A DNA stretch of 61,252 nt from DASYRM01 sp036004405 (lineage in GTDB: Bacteria; Acidobacteriota; Vicinamibacteria; Vicinamibacterales; UBA2999), in assembly GCA_036004405.1 (NCBI GenBank), contig DASYRM010000197.1, forward strand, positions 1 to 61,252, in the 5' to 3' direction. This document shows positions 41,088-50,109 of this stretch, in pieces (positions within the stretch are counted from its first letter, which is position 1; every line of letters begins with the position of its first letter). The notes under the pieces are model-generated. The model worked only from the letters and a program-made list of their open reading frames with translations, ran no database searches and had not been told where the DNA came from. Made by a program: the position numbers and the translations under genes.

Positions 41088-42777
41088 GGCTGGATTATAT
41101 CGGCGTGCCGTATGCTGGCACGCGGGGACCCCGATTGCGCTCACGCTCCGCTCCTCCCTGTTCGATCAGCTCTGGGCACGCGGCGTCCGCCATATCTTCG
41201 GCATCCCCGGCGACTACGTCCTCAGCCTCTACGAGGCGCTCGAGCGCGACGGCCGATTCGGCCTGGTGCGTCTGAGCCACGAACCGGCGGTGGGCTTTGC
41301 CGCCGACGGCTCCGCGCGGATCACCGGCGGTCTGGGCGTGTGCTGCGTCACCTACGGCGCCGGCGGCCTCAACATGGTGAACTCGGTGGCCTGCGCGTAT
41401 GCCGAGGAGTCGCCGCTCGTGGTCCTCTCGGGCGGCCCCGGCCGCATCGAGAAGCGCGCCGGTATGCCGGTGCATCACGAGGTCAAGTCGTTCGAGTCGC
41501 AGCTGCGTGTCTACGCCGAGGTCACCGAGTACAGCGCCATCCTCGACGATCCCCGCACGGCGGCGGCCCACATTGCCCGCGCGCTCGACGTGGCCGTCAA
41601 GATGAAGCGCCCGGTCTACCTCGAGATCCCTCGCGACATGGTGGAAGCACCCGTCGACAGTCCGGCGGCCGACGCGACGCTGGAGCTGAACACCGATGAC
41701 GGCGCCGTCGCAGAGGCGGTGGGCGAGATCACCGAGCGGCTGTTGGCGGCGCAGAGGCCGGTCCTCATCGTCGGCGTCGAGGTGCATCGGTTCCAGCTCC
41801 GCGATCAGGTGGTGCGGCTCGCCGAGCGGCTGGGTGTGCCGGTGGCGTCGTCCTTCCTCGGGCGCGGCGTGTTTCCGACCCGGCACCTGCAGTTTGCCGG
41901 AACGTATCTGGGCGTGGTGTCGCCGGCGCCCCTGCGGGACATCGTCGAGAACTCCGACTGCGCGCTGCTGCTGGGCGAACTGATCAGCGACACCAGCCTT
42001 GGCGTGTCGGCCGAGCGGCTGACCGAGAGCAATCTGATCCTTTGCGTCGGCCGCGAGGTGTTCGTAGGCCATCACCGCTACCAGGACACGCCGCTCGAGC
42101 GCATCGTGGCGGGCGTGCTCGAGTCGCCGGCGCTCGCCTCATGGCCGGTGCCTGCGCCGGCGGTCCCCGTGCCGGTCCTGGCTGGGTCGGATCCGCGATC
42201 GGCCGACGCCGCGCCGAAGACGGTCGCGCGGCTCATCGAGGCGGCCAACGAGTTTGTCGAGGCACATCCGGAGGTGCCGCTGGTCTCGGACACCGGCGAC
42301 TGCCTGTTTGCGGCGGTGGAAATCCAGTCGAACGACTGCGTGGCTCCGGCATACTACGCGACGATGGGTTTTGCGGTTCCTGCGGCCCTGGGGCTGCAGG
42401 TGTCGAGCGGCCGCCGGCCGCTGGTGCTCGTGGGCGACGGAGCGTTCCAGATGACGGGATCCGAGATCGCGCACGCCGGCGCGCTCGGGTGCAATCCGAT
42501 CATCGTGCTCCTCAACAACGCACGGTGGGAGATGCTGCAGGCGTTTTATCCGCACGCCGGCTACAACGACACCGTGCCGTGGCCGTTTGCGCGGCTGGCG
42601 GAGCTGTGGGGTGGGCGAGGCGTGGTCGCGGCCACGATCGGCGAGCTGCGGGCCGCCCTGCACGAGGCGTGGCGGGATCCGCGCTTCACGCTCATCGAAG
42701 TGCCGCTCGACAAGGGTGACATCTCGCCGGTGCTGAGCCGCTTCGTGAAAGCCTTCAAGGAGCGCGTCTACCGATGA
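41086..42777 (+). CDS. ThDP-dependent decarboxylase, indolepyruvate/phenylpyruvate type
   Basis: The 563-aa protein has the three domains of ThDP decarboxylases. The N-terminal domain has GIPGDYVLSLYEAL and the conserved Glu in LSHEPAVGFAADGSARI; a central domain follows; the C-terminal domain binds ThDP-Mg via GDGAFQMTGSEIAHAG...NN. This pattern fits indolepyruvate/phenylpyruvate or branched 2-keto acid decarboxylases. Phenylpyruvate is the product of PheA. The start is unclear: ATG 41086 overlaps the EVE start on the other strand by two bases; an ATT at 41134 after GGGGA is the only later in-frame candidate. The stop overlaps the kinase start (ATGA). Confidence 0.85.
   Translation: MAGLYRRAVCWHAGTPIALTLRSSLFDQLWARGVRHIFGIPGDYVLSLYEALERDGRFGLVRLSHEPAVGFAADGSARITGGLGVCCVTYGAGGLNMVNSVACAYAEESPLVVLSGGPGRIEKRAGMPVHHEVKSFESQLRVYAEVTEYSAILDDPRTAAAHIARALDVAVKMKRPVYLEIPRDMVEAPVDSPAADATLELNTDDGAVAEAVGEITERLLAAQRPVLIVGVEVHRFQLRDQVVRLAERLGVPVASSFLGRGVFPTRHLQFAGTYLGVVSPAPLRDIVENSDCALLLGELISDTSLGVSAERLTESNLILCVGREVFVGHHRYQDTPLERIVAGVLESPALASWPVPAPAVPVPVLAGSDPRSADAAPKTVARLIEAANEFVEAHPEVPLVSDTGDCLFAAVEIQSNDCVAPAYYATMGFAVPAALGLQVSSGRRPLVLVGDGAFQMTGSEIAHAGALGCNPIIVLLNNARWEMLQAFYPHAGYNDTVPWPFARLAELWGGRGVVAATIGELRAALHEAWRDPRFTLIEVPLDKGDISPVLSRFVKAFKERVYR
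41094..41099 (-). promoter_or_regulatory. Consensus -10 box, leaderless type, for the EVE operon
   Basis: On the minus strand TATAAT, a perfect match, ends 6 nt before the ATG at 41087. A -35 is not clear. Confidence 0.5.
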
Positions 42778-45314
42778 GCAACCCGGCGACGTGGGCCGAT
42801 GCCAAACGCGTGTTCGAGGCGGCGCTCGACCTGCCCGAAGGCGACCGCGCCGCCTTCGTGGACAAGGCCTGCTCCGGCAACGCCGCGCTCCTCGAAGAGG
42901 TGCGCTCGCTCATCACCTGGCACAAGGGGTCCACCGGCTTTCTGGAGAGGCCGGCCGGACGCACTGGCGACATGCCGGCCGAAGCCGAGTCGGCGGTGCG
43001 GCTGATCGGAAAGTCCATCGGCGCCTGGCGCATCCTCGACGTCGTCGGCAGCGGCGGCATGGGCGTGGTGTATCGCGCCGAGCGCGCCGACGCCGCCTTC
43101 CGCCGCCATGCCGCGCTCAAGGTGGTGCGCCCCGGTCCGGATTCCCCGCAGATCATGGAGCGCTTCCGGCTCGAACGCGAGACGCTGGCGGCTCTCGACC
43201 ATCCCAACATCGCCCGGCTGATGGACGGCGGCACCACCGGCGATGGCCAGCCGTTCTTCGTGATGGATCTGGTGGACGGCGACCCGATCGATCGCTACTG
43301 CGACGACCACCGCCTGTCGATCGACGAGCGGCTCGATCTGTTCCGCAAGGTCTGCGCGGGCGTGCAGTACGCGCACGAGAACCTCGTCGTGCACCGCGAC
43401 ATCAAGCCGGACAACATTCTGGTTACCAAGGACGGGGTGCCGAAGCTGCTCGACTTCGGCGTCGCCAAGCTGCTCTCGCGCGACGGCGGGCAGTCTGAGG
43501 ATCCGGCGGCCACCGCGGCCACCTGGGCGATGACGCCCGACTACGCCAGCCCCGAGCAGGTGAGCGGGCGTCCCAGCACCACCGCGACCGACGTCTACTC
43601 GTTGGGCGTCCTGCTGCACGTCCTGCTGACGGGCGCCCGCCCGTACACGCTCACGGGAACCACGCCGGCCGCAATTGAAAAGCAGCTTCTCGAATTCACG
43701 CTGATTCCGCCGAGCGAGCGCGCACTCTCCAGCCCCGAATCCGACCAGCGCGCAATCCTCCGCGGCACGAACGCACTCAAGCTGGCCAAGCGGCTGACCG
43801 GCGATCTCGATGCGATCGTCCTGCGCGCGCTGGGCCGCCTGCCGTCGTCGCGGTATTCGAGCGTCGAGCAGCTGGCCGAAGACGTTGCCCGGCACCGCGC
43901 CCACCGCCCCGTGCACGCGCGAGGCCGTGCCACCGGCTACACCACCCGGCTGTTCGTGCGGCGCCATCGCGGCGCCATCGCCGTGGCGGCGCTCCTGGTC
44001 GCTGTGGTCGTGGGCGGCATCGGGGCCGTGCTGTGGCAAGCCTCGCAGACGGCCGAGGCGCGCCGGCGTGCCGAGCGGCGCTTCAACGACGTGCGCGCCC
44101 TTGCCGGGTCGTTCATCTTCGACGTCTACGACGCCATCGACGACGTGCCCGGCACGACGCCGGCGCGTGAGCTCATCGTGCAGAAGGCGGTGCAGTATCT
44201 GGACAGCCTGGCCCGTGAGGCCTCGGGCGACGCCGGGCTGCAGCGCGAGCTGGCGAACGCCTTCATTCGCGTCGGTGACGTGCAGGGCAACCCCACCCGC
44301 GCCAACGCCGGCGGTCCGACCCGCGCCATCGGCAGCTACCAGCGCGCCATTGCGCTGGCCGAGGCGGTGCGCGCCGACGCGCCAGGGGACGTCGAGGCGC
44401 TGCGCACGCTGGCGTTGGCGTACCGGCAGCGCGGCGACGTCCTGGCGCTCACGGGCGACAAGGACAAGGCGCTGGCCGACGTCGAGGAGTCGGAGCAGCT
44501 GTATTCGCAGATTGCCGCGCGCGACGGCGCCACGCCCGACGATCGCCTGAACGTCGGTTTGGCCTCGATCAAGCTCGGCGATCTGCTGGGCAATCCGAAT
44601 TTCCAGAATCTGGGACGCACCGGCAGTGCCAACCTCGCCTACGCCAAGGCGCTCGACACATTCCGGCAGCTGGATCAGGCCGCGCCCACCAACCTCCGCG
44701 TGCGCCGGCTGCTCGGCCTGACCCTCGAGCGCATCGGTACCATGCACGAGGACGCCAAGCAGTGGACCGACGCCGGCACGGCGTATCAGGAGTCCTTCGA
44801 GATCCGTCGCGGTCTCGCCGAGCGCGAGCCGACGCATCGCGACATTCAGCGTGATCTCGGAATCGCGCACGAGAAAGTGGCCAACGTGCTGCTGGCGCAG
44901 GGCAACACCGCCGGCGCGGTGGGCGAGCAGCGCCAGGCGCTCGCGGTGTTCGAGCGCTTGGCGGGTGCGGACCCTACCGACGTGAACGCTGCACGGACGG
45001 TGGCCATCAGCCGCGAGAATCTCGGCGACGCGCTGCGGAAGAGCGGCGGCGTCACCGAGACGCTCGACCTGTACCGGAAGGCGCTCGATGCGCACCGCGC
45101 GTTCCGGACGCAGGACGTCCACAACGTGCGCGCCACCTGCGACGTCGCCCGCATCGCGGAGGCGCTCGGGGACGTCCTGTCGTCGGCCGAAGCGCCCGGT
45201 GCCTGTGCCGCCTGGCGAGAGAGTCAAAGCGCCCGCCAGTCCCTGTCGCCGGGGACGAGCGGGTGCACCCCCGACGAAATGACACGGGTGACCTTGAAAC
45301 TCGGCGGCTGCTGA
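42774..45314 (+). CDS. Ser/Thr protein kinase with C-terminal TPR-like region
   Basis: The 846-aa protein starts with a helical segment typical of this group (residues 1-50), then a kinase domain at about 80-365: GSGGMGVVYRA, AALKVVRPG, HRDIKPDNILV, DFGVAK, DYASPEQVSG. A membrane helix follows near 400-420 (AIAVAALLVAVVVGGIGAVLW). The outer part consists of tetratricopeptide-like helices (ALRTLALAYRQRGDVLA, AIALAEAVRADAP). This is the layout of acidobacterial kinases paired with ECF sigma factors. It overlaps the decarboxylase stop by four bases and lies 20 nt before the sigma factor gene. Confidence 0.94.
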   Translation: MSNPATWADAKRVFEAALDLPEGDRAAFVDKACSGNAALLEEVRSLITWHKGSTGFLERPAGRTGDMPAEAESAVRLIGKSIGAWRILDVVGSGGMGVVYRAERADAAFRRHAALKVVRPGPDSPQIMERFRLERETLAALDHPNIARLMDGGTTGDGQPFFVMDLVDGDPIDRYCDDHRLSIDERLDLFRKVCAGVQYAHENLVVHRDIKPDNILVTKDGVPKLLDFGVAKLLSRDGGQSEDPAATAATWAMTPDYASPEQVSGRPSTTATDVYSLGVLLHVLLTGARPYTLTGTTPAAIEKQLLEFTLIPPSERALSSPESDQRAILRGTNALKLAKRLTGDLDAIVLRALGRLPSSRYSSVEQLAEDVARHRAHRPVHARGRATGYTTRLFVRRHRGAIAVAALLVAVVVGGIGAVLWQASQTAEARRRAERRFNDVRALAGSFIFDVYDAIDDVPGTTPARELIVQKAVQYLDSLAREASGDAGLQRELANAFIRVGDVQGNPTRANAGGPTRAIGSYQRAIALAEAVRADAPGDVEALRTLALAYRQRGDVLALTGDKDKALADVEESEQLYSQIAARDGATPDDRLNVGLASIKLGDLLGNPNFQNLGRTGSANLAYAKALDTFRQLDQAAPTNLRVRRLLGLTLERIGTMHEDAKQWTDAGTAYQESFEIRRGLAEREPTHRDIQRDLGIAHEKVANVLLAQGNTAGAVGEQRQALAVFERLAGADPTDVNAARTVAISRENLGDALRKSGGVTETLDLYRKALDAHRAFRTQDVHNVRATCDVARIAEALGDVLSSAEAPGACAAWRESQSARQSLSPGTSGCTPDEMTRVTLKLGGC

Positions 45315-45334
45315 AAGCGAAGGGGATCCCGAGG

Positions 45335-45931
45335 GTGGCGGACGCGGGCGAGGTGACGCGGCTGTTGGAGCGGGCGTCGGGGGGCGACGCCGATGCGCGG
45401 GCCACCCTGTTCGACGTGCTCTATCGCGAGCTCCGCCGCCTGGCCGAGGCCGCGATGCGCGCCGAACGCGCCAACCACACCCTGCAGCCCACCGCCCTCG
45501 TTCACGAGGCGTTTCTCCGGCTCGCCGGCGAGCAGGGACGATTCGAGAATCGCGCACACTTCCTGGGTGTGGCCGCCGGCGCGATGCGGCGCGTGCTCGT
45601 GGACCACGCGCGCGGCCGCAACGCTCAGAAGCGCGGGAGCGGCGCGACGCTCGTGACCGTGGACGACCTCGACGACCTGCCGCAACAAGCGTCCGAAGAC
45701 ATCGACCTCGTCGTTCTCGACGATGCGCTCTCGCGCCTCAGCGCCCTCGACGCGCGGCAGGGGCTGATCGTGGAGCTGCGCTTCTTCGGCGGTCTTTCGG
45801 TCAAAGAGACCGCCGCGATCGTCGGCGTCTCGGAGCGGACGATCAAGCGGGAGTGGCAGCTCTCCCGGGCCTGGCTGCGCCGCGAAGTCGCCCGAATCAA
45901 CGGCTCGACCGACTCGAACCCGACGCGCTGA
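45335..45931 (+). CDS. ECF-subfamily RNA polymerase sigma factor
   Basis: The 198-aa protein begins MADAGEVTRLLERASGGDAD and has sigma region 2 (LYRELRRLAEAAMR, TALVHEAFLRL, HFLGVAAGAMRRVLVDHAR) and region 4 (ALDARQGLIVELRFFGGLSVKETAAIVGVSERTIKREWQLSRAW). It is closely related in pattern to the sigma factor at 22572-23144. GTG 45335 is chosen because AAGGGGA lies eight bases upstream; a longer frame starts inside the kinase. It follows its kinase, the reverse of the other pair. Confidence 0.92.
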   Translation: MADAGEVTRLLERASGGDADARATLFDVLYRELRRLAEAAMRAERANHTLQPTALVHEAFLRLAGEQGRFENRAHFLGVAAGAMRRVLVDHARGRNAQKRGSGATLVTVDDLDDLPQQASEDIDLVVLDDALSRLSALDARQGLIVELRFFGGLSVKETAAIVGVSERTIKREWQLSRAWLRREVARINGSTDSNPTR

Positions 45932-46121
45932 CCCGCCTCCCCGCCGGCGCGGCCCCTTTGCCGGAACACCCTTCGGGTCGCGCGAAAGATTCCGCACTGG
46001 TGCCGATTCGTCCCTACCTCGAACGGGTGTACTTCGACCTGAGAGTCGGAAAACTCGCCATAACTGAACGATTGGCCCCTGGCACGGCTATTTCTCGCCA
46101 TTAACAGCGGAGGGGTGTTGG

Positions 46122-46529
46122 TTGCCGAGCGAACAGGAGGGGCTGCAAGTGGATGCTACGACCGTTGCGTTACTCGAAGGATGGGTGAAATCGTCACCCC
46201 AGGCCCGGTTGAAACGGCGCAGCCGCATCATCCTGCTGCTCGCCAGCGGCCTGTCGCAGGCGGCCGTCGCCGCGCAGCTCGGGGTGAGCCGCCGCACGGT
46301 CGCCATCTGGAAGCACCGCTTCGTCCAGGGTGGCCCCTCGACGCTGCAGCACGATCGGCCCGGCCGCGGGCGGCCGAAGGGGCGGAGTGCTGACGCCGTG
46401 GCCGCCATCACCAGCGCGATGGCCAATCCGCCCGCCGGTCAGGAGCGCTGGACCGCCCGTGCGCTCGCCAAGCACGTCGGCGTCAGCCACTCCACCGTGC
46501 TGCGAGTGTGGCGGGACGCACAGTCGTAG
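46122..46529 (+). CDS. IS630-type transposase DNA-binding domain without catalytic domain
   Basis: The 135-aa product has the paired helix-turn-helix region of IS630/Tc1-like transposases: RSRIILLLASGLSQAAVAAQLGVSRRTVAIWKHRF, then DRPGRGRPKG, and a second HTH (WTARALAKHVGVSHSTVLRVW). The DDE nuclease domain that should follow is missing. The stop TAG is part of the GTAG of a REP-like element, so the frame may have been cut by that insertion. TTG 46122 has GGAGGGG eight bases upstream; a GTG at 46149 with AGGAGG is an equally good start. It could be a transposon relic or a domesticated DNA-binding protein. Confidence 0.7.
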   Translation: MPSEQEGLQVDATTVALLEGWVKSSPQARLKRRSRIILLLASGLSQAAVAAQLGVSRRTVAIWKHRFVQGGPSTLQHDRPGRGRPKGRSADAVAAITSAMANPPAGQERWTARALAKHVGVSHSTVLRVWRDAQS

Positions 46530-46609
46530 GGGCCGCCTTCAGGCGGCCCGTCGCCGTAGGGGCCGCCTTCAGGCGGCCCGTAGTCGTAAGGGCCGGCTCA
46601 AGCCGGCCC
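46526..46609. repeat. Three tandem REP-like palindromes
   Basis: Copies one and two are identical: GTAG, GGGCCGCC, TTCA, GGCGGCCC (46526-46549 and 46556-46579). The third (46586-46609) reads GTAA, GGGCCGGC, TCAA, GCCGGCCC, best seen on the other strand as GTGG + stem + TTGA loop. The cluster lies between an HTH gene and the converging TonB receptor gene. Confidence 0.78.
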
Positions 46610-46619
46610 CCACGAATGC

Positions 46620-49600
46620 TCAGAACGAATACTTGAGCGCGAACTGCATGATCCGCGGGTCGTCGGCGCTCGTGATCTGACCGAACTGCACGCTGTTCAA
46701 GTTGGTCACCGGCGCGTTGATGAGCCCGGGGTTGAACCAGTTGAACGCGTTGAAGGCCTCGGCGCGCGCTTCGATGGCGTGCGTCCCGATCCGGAACAGC
46801 CGCACCAGCGACAGATCCACCGCCTTGTTCCCGGGCCCGACGATGCTGTTGCGCTGCAGGTTGCCCAGCGTCCCGAGCGCAGGCTCGGCGAACGCGTCGC
46901 GATTCAAGTACTTCGTATACGACTTGTCGCCGTAGGGGTCGTCCAGCACCACGTTCGGCCGCTGGTTCGCGATGCCGGTGCGGGCGGGATCGCTCGTGAG
47001 CGTCACGTTGAGGGGGCGGCCCGAGAAGAAGCGCCCGATCCCCGACAAGGTCCAATCCGACGCCACGGCGTGCAGTGCGGCGTTCCGGAAATCCGGTGTC
47101 CGCACGCCGAGCGTCAGGTTGACCAGGTGGCGGCGGTCGGTATCGCACGGACCGTAGTCGTGGTCCGGATTCGTCGGATCCACGTAGCCGGAGCCGACGT
47201 TCGGCGTGGTCCCACCCTGCGTGGGCAGCCCCATGCACTTCGAGAGCGTGTAGTTGGCGCTCGCGAAGGAGCCGTTCGAGCCGCGGCGTTGCACGCTGAG
47301 CAGCAGGCCCCTGTACTTCTGGTAGCCGAGCGCGGTGTGCTCGTCCACCACGCCCAGGTACTTGCCGGTGGTGTAGTTCTGCATCGTCAGCGCGCGACGG
47401 AAGTTGAGCGTCGCGTTGGTCGAGCACGGGTTGAACGCCTGCGGTCCGGTGGGCGTCTGCAGCGTGCAGGAGCCCGGGATGTAGACGCCTGGATTCAGCG
47501 ATCGCACGTTCCACAGCCGATCGGAGTAGCTCCCCAGATAGGTGGCGGACACCGCCAGGTCGTTGCCGATCTGCCGCTGCACGCTCACGTTCCACGACTG
47601 CTGCCGTGGCACGTTGATGTCGGACGGGATCGAGATGTACGGGCCGGTGAGCGGGAACGGCGAGTTGGCGCCGGTGGTGAACGGGAAGAAGGTCTCGTTG
47701 CCGGTGCCCAGCCACGGGTTGTCGAAGCCGCCCGCGGGGTTGTCTACCCGCGCCTCGGCATTGAACGGCGGCGCCACCGACGTGTTGAGGTGGAACTGCG
47801 CGTTCACGAAGTCGAACGACAAGCTGTAGCCGGTGCGGATCGACATCCGGCCATCGCCTTTGGGATCCCACGCGACGCCCACGCGCGGCGACCACTGGTT
47901 CCAGTGATTTTCCATCCCGGCCTTGTCGTTGGTGAAGCCGGCGTCGCCGGGATAGAGGAATCCGGGGGGCGCGTTGGTGTACTGCGTGGTCCGCGTGCCG
48001 GCCAGGAACCGGTCGACGCTGAAGTTGTAGATGGCGCCGTTGCGGATCTGCTGCGCCAGTCCGGGTTCCCAGCGCACGCCGTAGTTCACGGTGGCCTTCG
48101 ACGACAGCTTCCAGGTGTCCTGGGCGTAGAGCCCGAGGTACAGCTGCTTCATGTCGAGCGAGTTCGGCGTGGCCTGAATGAGCTGCGCCAGGCTGCCGGT
48201 GAGGAAGTCGGCGAGCGGCAGGCCGGTAATCGTGCCGTTGAACGTGAACTGGCCCGGCGAGCGGACATTGGCCTGTGACAGCGACTTCCAAAACGAGACG
48301 TTGCCGCCGACGCCGAACTGGTGGGCGCCGCGCACGAGCGTCAGATCGTCGCTCACCTGGTAGGTCGGCGTGGTGAATCGCGCCTCGCTCTCGGTGCCGC
48401 CTCCAAGCTGGAAGCCGCCGCCGGTGACGTTCACCAGCAGGTAGTCCTCGATGTAGCTGAACATCTTGACCCCGACGTCGGGCGCCGAGAACCCGAGCGG
48501 CTCGTGGATGCGGTGGATGTCGGTGTTGTTGTAGGCGACGCGGATTGCATTGACCGTGTTGTTGGTCAGCACCATCGTGTCGCCGATGGTCAGCGAGCGC
48601 GCCTTGTTGTCGCGGCCGCCCTGGCTCGACACCAGGACGTTCTCCGGTTGCAGCTGCAGCGGCGGCGTCCACTTCACGCGCGTCTCGATGACGCGGCCGA
48701 ACAGCGAGTGGTTCGGCGTCAGCTGCAGATCGACCTTGCCGATGTACTGCTGTTCGTCCTGCGGCCGGCTGCGGCTGTAGTTGACGCGGCCGCACGGGTC
48801 GGTGGTCGTCGGCAGGTGCTTGGCGATCGCTAACGCCGCCGGGCTCAACCGCGACGGGGCGATTTGATTGCCGCTGCCGGCGAACACGCCGCGCAGGGTG
48901 ACGGGGGCGGCGTTGCACTGCGCCGACGCGTACTGCGTGAAGTCGCCGGCGAGCATGGCGGCTGTCGGCACGAAGGCGAACAGGTCGGCGGGCGTCTCGC
49001 GCAGCCGCGTCCCCTGGTAGCCGCCGAAGAAGAACAGGCGGTCGGTCTTGAGTGGGCCACCGAGGGTGCCGCCGTACTGATTGCGGCTCAGCCCGTCGCC
49101 CTGCCGCTCGCACTTGTCGGGCAGAAACACCGGGCAGGCCGCACGGGTCGTCTTGTCGACGGAGGAATTGAACCGGTTCACCGCGTTGAAACGATGGTTG
49201 CGGACGAACTCGAAGAGGTCGCCGTGGAAGGTATTGGTGCCCGACTTGGTGACCGCGTTCACCGAGGCGCTCGAGTGCACGCCGTTGCTGGCGGTGGTGG
49301 AGCTGGTCTCGAGCCGGAATTCCTGCAGCGCGTCGGGGAAGGGCAGCGGCAGGTTCAGGTTGTCGTACGGGTTGTTGTGGGTGGCGCCGTCGAGCATGTA
49401 GGCGATGCCGAAGCTCTGACCGCCGGCCACCGCAATGGCGCGGCCGCCCTGCATGCTGCGGCTGGTCGCGTCGAGCGCTGGCTGTGGCACCGCCGCGCCC
49501 GCCAGCGTGATCAGATCCACCGGGTTGCGGCCGTTGAGCGGCAGCGCCTCGATGCGCTCGTTCTCGATCACCTGGCCGATGCCGGGGCTGCGCGTCTCGA

Positions 49601-49985
49601 CGAGCGGCGCCGCCGCCTGCACCGACACGGTCTCGGAGACCTGGCCCAGCGAGAGCGTGATGTTGATCTCGGGGTTGGCGTTGACGGTCAGCACGATGCC
49701 CGTCTGCTGGAACGACCGGAAGCCGGAGAGCATGGCTTCGAGCCGATACGGCCCGACCGGCAGGTTGGAGAGCACGAAGAGCCCGCTGGCCTCGGTCACC
49801 GCCGCGCGGCGGAACCCGGTGTCGGTCTGAATCGCGGCGACGTCTACGCCCGGAAGCACGGCGCCGCTCGAATCCCGCACGGTGCCGGTGATTTGAGCGG
49901 TGGATCCAACCTGCGCCATGGCAGCGCTCGCGCCGATCAGCAACGCGGCAAGCCCAGGGAGCATCACACGGAGTGCACGGCCCAT
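46620..49985 (-). CDS. Oar-like TonB-dependent receptor with carboxypeptidase regulatory domain
   Basis: The 1121-aa outer membrane protein has a signal peptide (to AAMAQ) and a CarboxypepD_reg-like Ig fold at about 30-110 (ITGTVRDSSGAVLPGVDVAAIQ, GPYRLEAMLSGF). A plug domain comes next (about 120-235; IENERIEALPLNGRNPVDLI, YMLDGATHNNPYD), then a large beta-barrel ending FALKYSF with the C-terminal Phe expected for barrel insertion. It is the type expanded in Acidobacteria, related to Oar of Myxococcus; substrates are usually unknown (proteins, peptides or glycans). GGAGGG lies five bases before the ATG at 49985. A TATACT at 50052-50057 may be its -10, with a leader of about 60 nt. Confidence 0.93.
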   Translation of the reverse strand: MGRALRVMLPGLAALLIGASAAMAQVGSTAQITGTVRDSSGAVLPGVDVAAIQTDTGFRRAAVTEASGLFVLSNLPVGPYRLEAMLSGFRSFQQTGIVLTVNANPEINITLSLGQVSETVSVQAAAPLVETRSPGIGQVIENERIEALPLNGRNPVDLITLAGAAVPQPALDATSRSMQGGRAIAVAGGQSFGIAYMLDGATHNNPYDNLNLPLPFPDALQEFRLETSSTTASNGVHSSASVNAVTKSGTNTFHGDLFEFVRNHRFNAVNRFNSSVDKTTRAACPVFLPDKCERQGDGLSRNQYGGTLGGPLKTDRLFFFGGYQGTRLRETPADLFAFVPTAAMLAGDFTQYASAQCNAAPVTLRGVFAGSGNQIAPSRLSPAALAIAKHLPTTTDPCGRVNYSRSRPQDEQQYIGKVDLQLTPNHSLFGRVIETRVKWTPPLQLQPENVLVSSQGGRDNKARSLTIGDTMVLTNNTVNAIRVAYNNTDIHRIHEPLGFSAPDVGVKMFSYIEDYLLVNVTGGGFQLGGGTESEARFTTPTYQVSDDLTLVRGAHQFGVGGNVSFWKSLSQANVRSPGQFTFNGTITGLPLADFLTGSLAQLIQATPNSLDMKQLYLGLYAQDTWKLSSKATVNYGVRWEPGLAQQIRNGAIYNFSVDRFLAGTRTTQYTNAPPGFLYPGDAGFTNDKAGMENHWNQWSPRVGVAWDPKGDGRMSIRTGYSLSFDFVNAQFHLNTSVAPPFNAEARVDNPAGGFDNPWLGTGNETFFPFTTGANSPFPLTGPYISIPSDINVPRQQSWNVSVQRQIGNDLAVSATYLGSYSDRLWNVRSLNPGVYIPGSCTLQTPTGPQAFNPCSTNATLNFRRALTMQNYTTGKYLGVVDEHTALGYQKYRGLLLSVQRRGSNGSFASANYTLSKCMGLPTQGGTTPNVGSGYVDPTNPDHDYGPCDTDRRHLVNLTLGVRTPDFRNAALHAVASDWTLSGIGRFFSGRPLNVTLTSDPARTGIANQRPNVVLDDPYGDKSYTKYLNRDAFAEPALGTLGNLQRNSIVGPGNKAVDLSLVRLFRIGTHAIEARAEAFNAFNWFNPGLINAPVTNLNSVQFGQITSADDPRIMQFALKYSF

Positions 49986-50109
49986 CTCGACCCTCCAGTT
50001 CACCCGCTAGCTAACTCGAAAGAGGTAGTACGAAACTGTGGAAGCGGCGGGAGTATACGTCCGCCTAGCACTATTGCGCCAGACGAAAGACTGAATGAGG
50101 TGGGAGCGG

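Noticed and set aside
42768..45557. Long antisense frame over the TPR kinase
   Set aside because: The plus strand encodes a complete kinase with all motifs; the antisense product has no recognisable domain.
46526..46609. Three palindromes considered as a CRISPR array
   Set aside because: Spacing between copies is only about six bases and the units are perfect hairpins; there are no spacers and no cas genes.
46483..49113. Large alternative frame over the TonB receptor
   Set aside because: The same-strand receptor frame is intact from signal peptide to C-terminal Phe; the other is a shifted shadow.
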